Source: Brucella rhizosphaerae
Lineage (GTDB): Bacteria; Pseudomonadota; Alphaproteobacteria; Rhizobiales; Rhizobiaceae
Assembly: GCF_002252475.1 (NCBI RefSeq)
Contig: NZ_NNRK01000017.1
Location: 62,001 to 126,000 of the forward strand
Direction: 5' to 3'
DNA: 64,000 nucleotides
The translations under genes and the position numbers were made by a program. This document shows positions 1-9,194 of this stretch, piece by piece. Positions within the stretch are counted from its first letter, which is position 1. Each line of letters opens with the position of its first letter. The notes below the pieces were generated by a model that worked only from the letters and a program-made list of their open reading frames with translations, did not search any database and was not told the DNA's origin.

Positions 1-1
1 G

Positions 2-487
2 CTGCTTGCGGAAGCAAAAGCACGAGGTCGGACGACCACGTTCGATCTTCTGGGTGCCAATGATGGGACGCTTGATCTTATTGCTCCTCTCTTTCCGCAT
101 ATCGACTACTTCATGCCGTCGATTGAGGAAGCGAAGCAAATTTCGGGCGCAGAAAACGTTGAAGATGCCGGCCAGTTCTTTATTGAACGGGGCGTCAAGC
201 ACTGCGTCTTTACTCTTGGTGGGGATGGAGTTTGCTTCATGGATGCATCTGGCGCGGTTCTGCGTCAGCCAGCATTCCAGATCGAAGTTGTCGATACGAC
301 GGGTTGTGGTGACGCGTTCGATGCGGGCTTTATCACGGCTTTGCATCGCAAGATGGATGTGAAGACAGCGCTCAATTTCGCGCAGGCCTCCGCAGCCCTG
401 GTTGCGACTGGGCTAGGTTCAGATGCTGGTATCCGCTCTTTCGAGGATACGCTGAATTTCATGAACACTGCGCCAATCAAGCAGTAA
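2..487 (+). CDS. PfkB-family carbohydrate kinase, C-terminal part (5' end outside window)
   Basis: The reading frame is open from the left edge and ends at 487, giving the last 161 residues of a ribokinase/PfkB-type sugar kinase, which phosphorylates a sugar with ATP in the cytoplasm. The PfkB signature 2 is clear: DTTGCGDAF with the catalytic Asp (the last D of GCGD) and the anion-hole glycines, preceded by FTLGGDGV, typical of this fold. Roughly the first half of the protein (family length about 300) is missing, so the substrate cannot be told. It converges on a SorC-type sugar-sensing regulator and lies near a fused aldolase/dehydrogenase, which fits a sugar catabolic locus that continues to the left. 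Family call is firm, specificity unknown. Confidence 0.9.
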   Translation: MLAEAKARGRTTTFDLLGANDGTLDLIAPLFPHIDYFMPSIEEAKQISGAENVEDAGQFFIERGVKHCVFTLGGDGVCFMDASGAVLRQPAFQIEVVDTTGCGDAFDAGFITALHRKMDVKTALNFAQASAALVATGLGSDAGIRSFEDTLNFMNTAPIKQ

Positions 488-528
488 TGGAAACGCGGCG
501 GATTGTCTAAAACGATCCGCCGCTTCCA
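488..528. terminator. Convergent hairpin terminator
   Basis: Inverted repeat between the converging kinase and SorC genes: GCGGCGGAT (495-503) pairs with ATCCGCCGC (515-523), extended by TGGAA/TTCCA outside. No strong T-run, but position and stem strength suit a two-way terminator. Confidence 0.65.
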
Positions 529-531
529 GCT

Positions 532-1512
532 CTAATTCGTTAGCAGAAGCTGGGCTGCTTCGAAATCGGTTACGAGATGGGTGGCATAGCCACCTGTAAG
601 CACTGCATGGATGGCTTCCACCTTACGCGCGCCACCGGCAACGCAGAGCCTGCGCGGAACACGGTGCAGTTCATCAAGTTCAATGCCAATCACGCGTTGA
701 TCAAGTTCGCGGACAACCTGCTTTCCTTGATTATCAAGGAAGCGGCAGATCAGCACTGCAACCGCACCATCCTTGGCATAGGCGTCAATTTCTTCGTCAG
801 TGGTGACGTCAGCTATGCGCATTGTGCTATCCGATGATAGTCCGCCGACGCCAAAGACGATCATGTCTGACTGAGCAATGAGTTCGAATTGTCTTTTAAG
901 TGCGGGCTCACCCATCAAGGCATCGCGTAACCCTGCGCTGCTCAAAATGGCCGGAGCCAGCATGTTCACGCTGGTTGCGCCGACATTGCGTGCCATGATC
1001 GATGTGCAAAGCTCGGCCGCAAATTCGCGCTTACCCATGGATGAGCCCGTTACCTGAACGACGGTTAGTCCTTCAACAGGCCGCGGAAGCGAGATGGCAT
1101 CAGCGATTGCGAGAACTGTTTGCCCCCACGAAACGCAGATTGTGTCGCCAGATTTTATCATGCGTTCGATAAGGCGTGCACCGCCTGTTCCCAACGCCTG
1201 CAGTCGTGTTGCGGGAGAGGCGGTCTTTTCACTCGGGATAACGAGAACTTCGTCCAGACCATATCTGGCAGCAAGCTTATGTGCGGTCTCTGTGCGCGCA
1301 AGGATTTCCGAATTCATCAGAATTCTCACCACCCCGCGCTGCCGTGCTTCCTGTAGATAATTGACGATTGTGGCGCGAGAAACGCCCATCTTCTTTGCAA
1401 TATCGTTCTGGGTGAGCTGGTCCTCATAATAGAGCCAAGCCGCCCATACAATCGCGTCATCAAACTCAGCCGGGATGGCATGCGTAGACGGTGTCAGATC
1501 GTCCGATGTCAT
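532..1512 (-). CDS. SorC/DeoR-family sugar-binding transcriptional regulator
   Basis: 326 residues, the usual length for SorC-family regulators. An N-terminal helix-turn-helix (about residues 33-55, LTQNDIAKKMGVSRATIVNY) is followed by a long sugar-binding domain (about 70-325) of the isomerase-like fold that senses a phosphorylated sugar. ATG at 1512 is preceded by AGGAAA. It is divergent from the fused aldolase/dehydrogenase gene across a 226-bp gap that holds a TTGAC/GTCAA dyad, so it most likely controls that gene and perhaps its own. The inducer is probably a sugar phosphate made by the neighbouring kinase; this is inference from context. Confidence 0.9.
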   Translation of the reverse strand: MTSDDLTPSTHAIPAEFDDAIVWAAWLYYEDQLTQNDIAKKMGVSRATIVNYLQEARQRGVVRILMNSEILARTETAHKLAARYGLDEVLVIPSEKTASPATRLQALGTGGARLIERMIKSGDTICVSWGQTVLAIADAISLPRPVEGLTVVQVTGSSMGKREFAAELCTSIMARNVGATSVNMLAPAILSSAGLRDALMGEPALKRQFELIAQSDMIVFGVGGLSSDSTMRIADVTTDEEIDAYAKDGAVAVLICRFLDNQGKQVVRELDQRVIGIELDELHRVPRRLCVAGGARKVEAIHAVLTGGYATHLVTDFEAAQLLLTN

Positions 1513-1586
1513 ACTGATTTCCTGATGTTAGCCGTTCATCTGACTCGCACAGAAAAGAGTTTTAATCAACAAGCCAATCAAGGAAG

Positions 1587-1613
1587 TTGACTAATGTCAG
1601 TATATAGTGTCAA
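1587..1613. promoter_or_regulatory. Candidate operator of the SorC-type regulator
   Basis: In the divergent gap, TTGAC (1587-1591) and GTCAA (1609-1613) form an inverted repeat, with a nested TGAC-TAAT-GTCA (1588-1599). Dyads of this sort are typical of SorC/DeoR-type operators. Which regulator binds is inferred from position only. Confidence 0.4.
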
Positions 1614-1738
1614 TTGTTCTGTGAGTGAGGAGCTATCTTCATAAATTATTGTTTTGCCATGGGAAAAGACGTTTTCCGTGAGCGCTTGTCTATGTCTGCG
1701 GCGTCAAGGCAGCAGATTGCCAACTGAGGAGCAGGCAG

Positions 1739-3796
1739 ATGAAGTCAAATTGGTCGGATGCGGATTTTAACGCAATTGTTGGGGCTTATGAGAAGGCTGG
1801 TATCAATCGCGATGTTGCCATTCGCACATACACCACACGTTTGCTGGGATCTGAACCAAAACTCGTTCTGCATGGCGGTGGCAACACATCAGTCAAAACA
1901 ATACTAAACGATCACGATGGCACACCTGTCGAGGTGCTTTGTGTGAAGGGCAGTGGCTGGGATATGGGCAAGATCGAGCCGGCAGGATTGCCCGCGCTTC
2001 ACCTTGAACGTCTCAAGGCTATGGTGAACTACGCTTCGTTGAGCGACGATGATATGGTTATGTTGCAGCGCCGTCTGCTTCTTGATCCGTCATCGCCCAA
2101 TCCTTCTGTCGAAGCAATTTTGCATGCAATTCTTCCTTTCAAACACGTCGATCACACCCATGCCAATGCGATTGTTGCGCTGACTAATCAGCCGAACGGC
2201 GAAGCAATCATTCGCGAATTGTTTCCTGAAATGATTATCGTTCCTTATGTCATGCCGGGATTTGATCTGTCCAAAGCATGTCAGAAGGCATTTGCCGAAC
2301 GCCCTGATGCGCCGGGAATGATATTGTTGAAGCACGGTATCTTCACCTGGTCGGAAGATCCGCGCATCGCTTATGAGAATATGATTGAAGCGATTGATCG
2401 TGCTGAAAAGCGGATTTCAAAAGGGAACCCGCATCCTTTCGGACGTGCCAGCACCAAAGGGCACCAAGAAAAGCTTGCTTCAATTGCCGATATTGCACCG
2501 ATCTTGAGAGGAGCGATAGCGCTTCCCGGCAAAGAAGAAGGTCGCCCGCGTCGCTTCATCATGGAGCATCGTTCGAGTGAGGATATTCTTGATTTCTGTG
2601 GTGCGCCCAATGTCACCGATCTCGTTCGCCGTGGCAACGCAACGCCCGAGCACGTGATCCATATCAAGCGCTATGGTGTATCTCTTCCTGCCCCTTATGC
2701 CTATGATCTTGAGAACTGGGCGCAGATTGTTAAAGACCGCGTCGCCTCTTATATCGCGGATTATAAAGACTATTTTGAGCGCAACAACGCGCGTGTCGGC
2801 GGCGGAAAAACCATGCTCGATCCGATGCCTCGCGTTTTCTACATTGACAGTATCGGCTTGTTTGCTGCCGGACCGACCCAAAAAGCGGCCCGTATCGGTG
2901 CAGACGTTGCAGAGGCAACTATCGAAGTCATCCGGGGAGCCGAAGGCATTGATCAGTTTGAAGCATTGTCAGAAGAAGATCTTTTCGACATCGAATATTG
3001 GTCGCTTGAACAGGTTAAACTCGCCAAACAAACAGAAAAGCCACTTACCCGTCAGGTCGCTGTCGTCACTGGTGGGGCTGGCGGCCTTGGTCTTGCCATT
3101 GCCGAGCGTCTCAAAGAGCAGGGCGCCGAAATTGCTTTGATCGACATCGATGCGGAGCGTGTGACAGCGGAAGCAAAGCGTCTGGGTGGTAAGGCTGTTG
3201 CTTGCGATCTCACCAATCCTCAATCCGTTGAACAGGCGATCGCAGATATTGTCGCGGCTTATGGCGGCGTGGATATTCTGGTTTCAAATGCCGGTGCAGC
3301 CTTTCAGGGCGCACTCGCATCAGTCGATGACGCGTTGTTCAAATCGGCATTCGATCTCAACTTCTGGAGCCACCATTACATTGCCCGCGCTGCCGTGAAT
3401 GTTATGAAGCGTCAGGGAACAGGCGGCTCCATTGTGTTCAATGTGAGCAAACAGGCAGTCAATCCTGGCCCGGATTTTGGCCCTTATGGTACTTCAAAGG
3501 CCGCACTCATGGCCTTGATGCGGCAATATTCATTGGAACATGCCGCTGATGGAATTACGGTGAATGCCGTCAATCCAGATCGTATCCGTACAGGTTTGAT
3601 GACTGATGAAATGGTCGAAGAACGGGCGCAAGCGCGCGGCGTGACGCCGGAGGTCTATATGCGCGGCAATCTGCTCAAGCGAGAAGTTCTCGCAAATGAT
3701 GTTGCGGATGCGTTTTTGCACCTCATTTCAGCTCGGACCTCAACGGGTGCTGTTGTCACCGTTGACGGCGGCAATGTTGCCGCGATGATGCGCTAA
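1739..3796 (+). CDS. Bifunctional class II aldolase / short-chain dehydrogenase
   Basis: A fusion of two enzymes in 685 residues. The N-terminal part (about 1-400) is a class II (RhaD/FucA-like) aldolase: HGGGNTS at 45-51, the PSVE general-base motif near 122-125 and the metal-binding His-X-His at 139/141. The C-terminal part (about 438-685) is a short-chain dehydrogenase with the NAD motif TGGAGGLG at 444-451 and the YxxxK pair at Tyr583/Lys587. Proteins of this build are known as rhamnulose-1-phosphate aldolase/lactaldehyde dehydrogenase fusions: the aldolase splits a sugar phosphate and the dehydrogenase oxidises the aldehyde made. GAGGAG lies upstream of the ATG. Nearby kinase and SorC regulator support a deoxysugar or polyol pathway; the exact sugar is not shown. 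Confidence 0.88.
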   Translation: MKSNWSDADFNAIVGAYEKAGINRDVAIRTYTTRLLGSEPKLVLHGGGNTSVKTILNDHDGTPVEVLCVKGSGWDMGKIEPAGLPALHLERLKAMVNYASLSDDDMVMLQRRLLLDPSSPNPSVEAILHAILPFKHVDHTHANAIVALTNQPNGEAIIRELFPEMIIVPYVMPGFDLSKACQKAFAERPDAPGMILLKHGIFTWSEDPRIAYENMIEAIDRAEKRISKGNPHPFGRASTKGHQEKLASIADIAPILRGAIALPGKEEGRPRRFIMEHRSSEDILDFCGAPNVTDLVRRGNATPEHVIHIKRYGVSLPAPYAYDLENWAQIVKDRVASYIADYKDYFERNNARVGGGKTMLDPMPRVFYIDSIGLFAAGPTQKAARIGADVAEATIEVIRGAEGIDQFEALSEEDLFDIEYWSLEQVKLAKQTEKPLTRQVAVVTGGAGGLGLAIAERLKEQGAEIALIDIDAERVTAEAKRLGGKAVACDLTNPQSVEQAIADIVAAYGGVDILVSNAGAAFQGALASVDDALFKSAFDLNFWSHHYIARAAVNVMKRQGTGGSIVFNVSKQAVNPGPDFGPYGTSKAALMALMRQYSLEHAADGITVNAVNPDRIRTGLMTDEMVEERAQARGVTPEVYMRGNLLKREVLANDVADAFLHLISARTSTGAVVTVDGGNVAAMMR

Positions 3797-3814
3797 ATAT
3801 CTAGTCTCGTGCAT

Positions 3815-3849
3815 AAAAGGCAGCGCTTATTTATGGAGCGCTGCCTTTT
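3815..3849. terminator. Convergent bidirectional terminator
   Basis: A 13-bp perfect stem, AAAAGGCAGCGCT (3815-3827) with AGCGCTGCCTTTT (3837-3849), ends in a T-run on both strands. It sits between the aldolase fusion and the converging demethylase gene. Confidence 0.85.
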
Positions 3850-3858
3850 CATTTTTAC

Positions 3859-5919
3859 TCAGCGATACATGTCGTAATTATCATCGGGAGCAGGATTGTC
3901 GCGGCTTCGTGCGTAACTGTGCCCGGCATATGTTGCGGCGGCGATAATACCCGGAGACAGACAATCTCCGATACGCTCGACGCTTTCCAGACCATGATCG
4001 GCCCACTGATCTTTCATGGCGATGAGATCAAGCCAGAGTTGATTGGTCGGGAGCCTGGAGGTGACCGGAACCAGTGTCGCACAGTCGATTGTGCGATGCG
4101 CACCTGAATAGGAACAGGCAATATCGAGTGTGTCTTTCGTGCGTCCTGCAAGGTGATGCAGCGGGATAATTTCAATGCCTTTTTCTATCAGACGACGCTG
4201 CACGCGGCCCTGTTCGAGTGTGTGTTCGGTCCATGGAGCCACAATTGGAGCAGGGGTTACGAATGCCACCTTACGTCCTGACGAGGCAATCAGTTCTGCA
4301 AGAACGTTTGCCATATAGTAGCGGTCATCATCGAACACGACCACAGGCCCATCATTGGTGAGTGCGTCGACACCGTTTTCAAGAAACGCATTGACGCCAA
4401 TGGTTGCGCCTTCAGTGAGATAGTTGAGTGGATCGCGATGCGCACGCCCCATGCCATCGTTACGCCAGCGGGCACCAGTGGCAATCGCCACGTGCGGGAT
4501 ACCATAGGATAGAATGTCTTCTGCGGTGAGGCGGCTATCGAGATAGAGCTGGGCATTTGGTGCCTGCCGCAATTGACCAAGACGCCAGTCACGAACACGA
4601 CCCCACGCTGCGAGGCCCGGAAGCCTGCATTCCTGTGCAACGCGACCGCCCCATTCCTGTGCGGCATCGGCCAGCATGACATCGGCTCCGCGCTGCGCCA
4701 TGGCACGTGCTGCCTCAAGTCCCGAGGGGCCACCACCGATGATGAGCACCGATTGCTGTTTTTCAAGGGTAGGGATGAGTTCCGGATGCCAGCCTTTGCG
4801 CCATTCTTCACCGATGGTGGGGTTTTGCGTGCAACGCATTGGAGCCACAGTGTTGTCGCTCGCAGTGCAGATATTGCAGCCTATGCATTCGCGGATATCA
4901 TCAATGCGACCATCGCGGATTTTGGCTGGCAGGAAAGGATCGGCAATCGATGGCCGCGCCGCACCGATCATATCGAAAATGCCTTTCCTGATGGCGCGGA
5001 CCATGGCGTCGGGGGAGGTATAACGTCCTACACCTACAACTGGTTTTGAGGTGAGGGGTTTCACGAATGAAACGAAATCTTCCTGAAAGCCTTCCTGCGA
5101 AAAGCGTGATGTCTGGCTGTCATTCGACCAGTTGGAGAGATTGACATCCCACAGATCGGGCTCATCCGCGAGAGCCGCAATCACATCGCGCCCTTCACCG
5201 TCATGCGTTAGTCCATCAGCGCCCAGAAACTCCTCGACGGCAAACCGAACTGCTATGGCGCATTTATCACCTACGGCGTCGCGTGTGTCTGCAATCACCT
5301 CACGGAAGAGGCGCAGGCGATTTTCAAAGCTGCCGCCATATTCATCGGTTCGCTTATTGTATCGATTAAGCAGGAAATGCTGCAGCAACGTCATGTCATG
5401 ACCGGCATATACATAGATGATATCGAAGCCTGCACGTTTCGCCCGCAATGCGGCATCGCGATGCCATTTGCGAAATTGTGCAATGTCGCTTTTATCCATC
5501 GCGCGCGCCTGCACCGGATCTTCCACATCGACCATGATATCCGATGGACCAATGGGTGAGAGACGCGTCAGGCGGTTAGCGATATGGATGCCGTTGTGCA
5601 CGAGCTGGATTGCAGCCAGACTTCCATGTTCATGGACAGCATCGGTCAGCTGGATAAGGCGTGGAATGTCCTTGTCGTCCCATAGTCGACCCTGATTGGA
5701 TGGAGTAATATCGGAAGTGGGATGGATTTCCGTTTCCTGCGTCGCAATCACGCCCCAGCCGCCTTCTGCCTTCATGCGTCGCATGTGACGGTCGGCATCG
5801 GGATAACGATGACCCATGCCGCTGCAATGTGGTACCTGATAAAAACGGTTGGGTGCGGTGACAGGGCCGATTTTAATGGGTTCAAACAATATATCGTAAC
5901 GTGGGTCGCGCATGGGCAT
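3859..5919 (-). CDS. Trimethylamine-dehydrogenase-like iron-sulfur flavoprotein (probable methylamine/betaine N-demethylase)
   Basis: 686 residues built like trimethylamine dehydrogenase: an FMN TIM-barrel (about 8-370), four cysteines for a 4Fe-4S cluster (C345, C348, C351, C363) and a C-terminal FAD/ADP-binding part with GGGPSG at 395-400. Cys32 in VPHC matches the cysteine that carries covalent FMN in TMADH, and Tyr171, His174 and Asp267 match its catalytic set. Of the three aromatic residues that cradle the trimethylammonium in TMADH, Trp264 is kept but the positions of Tyr60 and Trp355 hold Glu62 and Asp355, so a different methylated substrate, perhaps a betaine or N-methyl amino acid, is likely (alignment from memory). 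It ends a leftward operon behind an amino-acid-type ABC importer. Two starts are possible (5919 or 5913). Confidence 0.82.
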   Translation of the reverse strand: MPMRDPRYDILFEPIKIGPVTAPNRFYQVPHCSGMGHRYPDADRHMRRMKAEGGWGVIATQETEIHPTSDITPSNQGRLWDDKDIPRLIQLTDAVHEHGSLAAIQLVHNGIHIANRLTRLSPIGPSDIMVDVEDPVQARAMDKSDIAQFRKWHRDAALRAKRAGFDIIYVYAGHDMTLLQHFLLNRYNKRTDEYGGSFENRLRLFREVIADTRDAVGDKCAIAVRFAVEEFLGADGLTHDGEGRDVIAALADEPDLWDVNLSNWSNDSQTSRFSQEGFQEDFVSFVKPLTSKPVVGVGRYTSPDAMVRAIRKGIFDMIGAARPSIADPFLPAKIRDGRIDDIRECIGCNICTASDNTVAPMRCTQNPTIGEEWRKGWHPELIPTLEKQQSVLIIGGGPSGLEAARAMAQRGADVMLADAAQEWGGRVAQECRLPGLAAWGRVRDWRLGQLRQAPNAQLYLDSRLTAEDILSYGIPHVAIATGARWRNDGMGRAHRDPLNYLTEGATIGVNAFLENGVDALTNDGPVVVFDDDRYYMANVLAELIASSGRKVAFVTPAPIVAPWTEHTLEQGRVQRRLIEKGIEIIPLHHLAGRTKDTLDIACSYSGAHRTIDCATLVPVTSRLPTNQLWLDLIAMKDQWADHGLESVERIGDCLSPGIIAAATYAGHSYARSRDNPAPDDNYDMYR

Positions 5920-6017
5920 AGTTCCATTGTTCCGGAAAGTGCGAGCCTTTGCGCCGCCTTTGCCGGTTAAATTTGAGTTGTTCTGTTTGTCAGAGCGTGT
6001 CGAGATTAGTTCTTATC

Positions 6018-6824
6018 TTACACCCCCTTAACCGGTATGCGGCGCTCGATCCGGCCCATGGCAAGCACAAGGACGCATGTCAGTGCGAGATAGATCGCAG
6101 CCAGCAGGAAGAGCGGTTCATAGGTTAGGAGAGTGTCTTGTCGAACCTTGGTTATGACGCCGTAAATGTCGATGACAGTGATTGTCGCGACGAGCGGTGT
6201 TGCCTTGAGATGCAGCACAGTTTCGCCAACGAGCGTTGGCAGTGCACGATAAAAGGCGCGTGGAAACCAGATGCGGCGGAAGATTTTAAAACGCCCCATA
6301 CCAAAGGCGCGGCCCGCCTGTAGTTCTCCTGAAGGAACGCCCGCAAAAGCACCGCGCATGACCTCGCCTTCATAGGCGGCAAAAGACATGGTGAGGGCAA
6401 AGAGCCCATAGGGCCATGCTTCACGCAGATAGGGCCAGAAGAATGACGAGCGTATGCCGGGGATCATCGGGAAGATAGAGCCGAGACCATAGTAAAGCAG
6501 CCAGAGCTGCAAGAGCAGAGGCGTGCCGCGAAATATCGTGCAAAATATGGTTGCTGGAGCTTTAAGCCACCAGGAGCCTGTGACTTGTACAATGCCGAGC
6601 GGTACGGCCAGCAGGAAGCCGATGATGACGCTGCCAAATAACATGAAAAGAGTGACACCGACGCCCGATATGATGCGTGGCAAATAGCGTGGAAGCCAAT
6701 CCCATTCGCCCATATAGACGGCAAGGCCAATAGCGATTGCCAGCAATGCCAGCAGTATAATGCGATGCGGCTGGAGCCAGTCGCGAACTGCAGGAAGACG
6801 TGGCGTGGTTACGCTCATATCCAT
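6018..6824 (-). CDS. Polar amino acid-type ABC transporter permease (HisM-like)
   Basis: 268 residues of an inner-membrane permease of the histidine/glutamine family, with several hydrophobic helices and the EAA loop region (about GELQAGRAFGMGRFKIFRRIWFP, cytoplasmic contact to the ATPase). The frame is open further upstream to 7031, but that part overlaps the next permease; ATG at 6824 has GGAGG nine bases upstream and begins one base after the neighbour's stop, so it is chosen. It pairs with the HisQ-like permease to form the membrane channel of the importer encoded at 6018-9194. Substrate is inferred from the linked demethylase as a methylated amine or amino acid. Confidence 0.88.
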   Translation of the reverse strand: MDMSVTTPRLPAVRDWLQPHRIILLALLAIAIGLAVYMGEWDWLPRYLPRIISGVGVTLFMLFGSVIIGFLLAVPLGIVQVTGSWWLKAPATIFCTIFRGTPLLLQLWLLYYGLGSIFPMIPGIRSSFFWPYLREAWPYGLFALTMSFAAYEGEVMRGAFAGVPSGELQAGRAFGMGRFKIFRRIWFPRAFYRALPTLVGETVLHLKATPLVATITVIDIYGVITKVRQDTLLTYEPLFLLAAIYLALTCVLVLAMGRIERRIPVKGV

Positions 6825-6825
6825 T

Positions 6826-7557
6826 TCACCGAGCCTCCGGGAAACCGCGTTTAAAATAGCGTTCGAGTGCGCGAAGGAACGTCGTCGAAAGTAGCGTAAT
6901 GCCGAGATAGATCGCACCCGCCGTGAGGAAGAACAGCAGGTAGGCTTTGGTTGCGCCTGCCGCCTGTCGTGTCGCCAGCGTGAGTTCGGTAAAGCCAACA
7001 ACGGCAAGAAGTGCGGTGTCTTTGGTCGCAATCAGCCAGAGGTTTGAAAGGCCTGGAATGGCGAATGGCAGCATCGCAGGCACGGTGATGCGGCGCATGA
7101 CTTTGACGGGTGACATTCCAAAGGCTCGCCCCGCTTCGATTTGTCCGGGAGCAATCGAAAGAATTGCACCGCGCATGACTTCTGTTGCATAGGCGCCTTG
7201 AACCAGACCAATCACAACGATGCCAGCGACGAGACCGCTGATATCGACTGAGCCATATCCTAGTTTGCCCATGATCGTGTTGAGAAACTGAGTGCCTGCA
7301 TAATAGAGAATAAGGAGCAGAACGAGTTCAGGGATGCCACGAACCACCGTTGTGTATACGGCGAGCAGGTCGCGCACGACCGGCCCGCCGTAGAGTTTTC
7401 CGGCCGCCCCGCAAACGCCAATCAGCAAGCTAAACAAATAACCTCCAACGGCAATTTGCAAAGTGTTCAGCAGCCCCAGGAGAAGTGCTCGCCCCCAACC
7501 CGGAGGGTCATAGGCAAGCAAGCTCCAGTCGACGATTACGGGGAAAACAGAATTCAT
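6826..7557 (-). CDS. Polar amino acid-type ABC transporter permease (HisQ-like)
   Basis: 243 residues, the normal length for a HisQ/ArtQ-type permease, with about five membrane helices and an EAA loop (EAGRAFGMSPVKVMRRI). It acts with the 6018-6824 permease in the inner membrane and is energised by the ATPase at 8421-9194. It lies 21 bp after the binding-protein gene and one base before the second permease, so the genes are co-transcribed. Family assignment is firm; substrate is not readable from the sequence. Confidence 0.9.
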   Translation of the reverse strand: MNSVFPVIVDWSLLAYDPPGWGRALLLGLLNTLQIAVGGYLFSLLIGVCGAAGKLYGGPVVRDLLAVYTTVVRGIPELVLLLILYYAGTQFLNTIMGKLGYGSVDISGLVAGIVVIGLVQGAYATEVMRGAILSIAPGQIEAGRAFGMSPVKVMRRITVPAMLPFAIPGLSNLWLIATKDTALLAVVGFTELTLATRQAAGATKAYLLFFLTAGAIYLGITLLSTTFLRALERYFKRGFPEAR

Positions 7558-7578
7558 CGCAGTGGCCTCGAAACGGGA

Positions 7579-8361
7579 TTACTGGCCAAAGACGTCGAAA
7601 GTGAAATACTTCTTCGCCACGCGATCATACGCACCGTTCTCACGAATGGTTTTGATCGCGACGTTCAGCTTTTCACGCAGATCATCTTCGCCTTTGCGGA
7701 TCGCAACCCCGACGCCCTGACCCAGAATGCCTGGATCATCTGCGGGTGTGCCTTTGCTTTCGCAACAGGACTTGCCGACTTCTGTATTCAGAAAATCGCT
7801 GAGCGCGCTGCTGTCTGCCATCACGGCATCAAGACGTCCCGCTGCGAGGTCGTTGTTCGCTTCGTCCTGTGTCTGATATTCTTTCAACGTCGCACCCTTG
7901 GGTACGAAATATTTTTCTACATAGGCCTGATGGGTCGTGGAAACCTGCACGCCGATCGCTTTATCCGCCATACCTTCGGGCGTAATATCGAAGGCGACGT
8001 CCTTGGCGGAGATAATCATCGGCGGAATCTTGTAGTACTTATCGGAAAAATCGACGCGCTTTTTGCGTTCATCAGTGATCGACATCGACCCCATAATCAT
8101 ATCGACCTTACCGCTGGTGAGGGCCGGAATGATGCCGTCCCATGCAATCGGAACGGTTTCGCATGTTAGTCCGGCTGCTTCACAGACCACATCGGCCAGC
8201 TCGATTTCAAATCCCTGCCATTTACCAGAAGCGTCCGGGTAGTACATTGGCGGATAAGGCTCTGCACCAAAGGCAACCTTCATGGTCTTAGCCTGGGCGG
8301 TTGGAACGATTGCTGTTGCAGCTAAAAATGCGACTGCACACGCCTTGATTATTGTCCTCAT
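7579..8361 (-). CDS. Periplasmic amino acid-type substrate-binding protein (HisJ/ArgT family)
   Basis: 260 residues with a signal peptide (MRTIIKACAVAFLAATAIV... cut after AQA near residue 24) and the family 3 solute-binding fold: GAEPYPPMYYPD near the start, WDGIIPAL and the MGSMSIT...R motif that in relatives binds the alpha-carboxylate and alpha-amino group. GGAGGAAGTA directly before the ATG at 8361 fixes the start; the longer open frame to 8421 would run into the ATPase gene. Two extra cysteine pairs (VCEAAGLTC and SCCES) suggest disulphides. It feeds the importer at 6018-9194; the ligand is probably an amino acid or betaine. Confidence 0.9.
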   Translation of the reverse strand: MRTIIKACAVAFLAATAIVPTAQAKTMKVAFGAEPYPPMYYPDASGKWQGFEIELADVVCEAAGLTCETVPIAWDGIIPALTSGKVDMIMGSMSITDERKKRVDFSDKYYKIPPMIISAKDVAFDITPEGMADKAIGVQVSTTHQAYVEKYFVPKGATLKEYQTQDEANNDLAAGRLDAVMADSSALSDFLNTEVGKSCCESKGTPADDPGILGQGVGVAIRKGEDDLREKLNVAIKTIRENGAYDRVAKKYFTFDVFGQ

Positions 8362-8420
8362 TACTTCCTCCGTTTTGTGGTTCCCTATTGGGCCGCAGTC
8401 TTGCTGCTGCGGCTCCATCA

Positions 8421-9194
8421 TCAGCTATGTGTAGAGCTGATGAACTTGCGCAGGCGTTCCGATTTCGGATCGCCGAATATCTGTTCGGGTGGTCCCTGTT
8501 CCTCAATTTGTCCGCCATGCAGAAACACAATCTTCGTCGCGACATTGCGTGCAAATTTCATCTCATGGGTCACGAGGATCATGGTGCGATGCTCTTTTGC
8601 CAGGTCGTGGATAACCGAAAGCACTTCGCCTACCAGTTCCGGATCGAGTGCAGAGGTTGGCTCATCGAACAACATCGCCAGCGGTTGTATAGCGACAGCG
8701 CGCGCAATAGCTGCACGCTGCTGCTGACCGCCAGACATGAAAGCCGGATAGACGTCGCGTTTTTCATAGAGCCCGACACGGCGTAAAATCACTTCTGCTT
8801 CAGCGATGGCCTGCTCTTTTGGGACACCCAACACATAAATTGGCGCTTCGATGATATTTTCCAAAACGCTCATGTGCTGCCAGAGATTGAAGTTCTGAAA
8901 GACCATGCCAAGGCTTGCACGGATGCGCTGTACCTGTCGCGTGTCGGCAGGCTCCAATGCATTACCGCGCGTGCGCATTCTGATCTGCTCACCATGAATG
9001 GCAATCGAGCCGGAGCTTGGAATTTCCAGCAGATTGATGCAGCGCAAAAGGGTGGACTTACCCGACCCGCTACCACCAATGATGGCGACGACATCTCCGG
9101 AGTTGGCTTCAAGCGACACGCCCTTCAGGACGTCAAGCGAGCCAAAACGTTTGTGTAAGTCCTTGACCGCGATTGCGCTGTTCGTGTCCGTCAT
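8421..9194 (-). CDS. Polar amino acid-type ABC transporter ATPase (HisP-like)
   Basis: 257 residues with a full ATPase set: Walker A GGSGSGKST at 40-48, signature MSGGQQQR at 153-160, Walker B LAMLFDE at 172-178 and the switch histidine in VTHEM. It is a HisP/GlnQ-type subunit that drives import of a small polar ligand. First gene of the leftward operon ATPase > binding protein > permease > permease > demethylase. A clear ribosome site is lacking (GAGATC about 10 bases upstream), so the start is less certain than the family. Confidence 0.93.
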   Translation of the reverse strand: MTDTNSAIAVKDLHKRFGSLDVLKGVSLEANSGDVVAIIGGSGSGKSTLLRCINLLEIPSSGSIAIHGEQIRMRTRGNALEPADTRQVQRIRASLGMVFQNFNLWQHMSVLENIIEAPIYVLGVPKEQAIAEAEVILRRVGLYEKRDVYPAFMSGGQQQRAAIARAVAIQPLAMLFDEPTSALDPELVGEVLSVIHDLAKEHRTMILVTHEMKFARNVATKIVFLHGGQIEEQGPPEQIFGDPKSERLRKFISSTHS

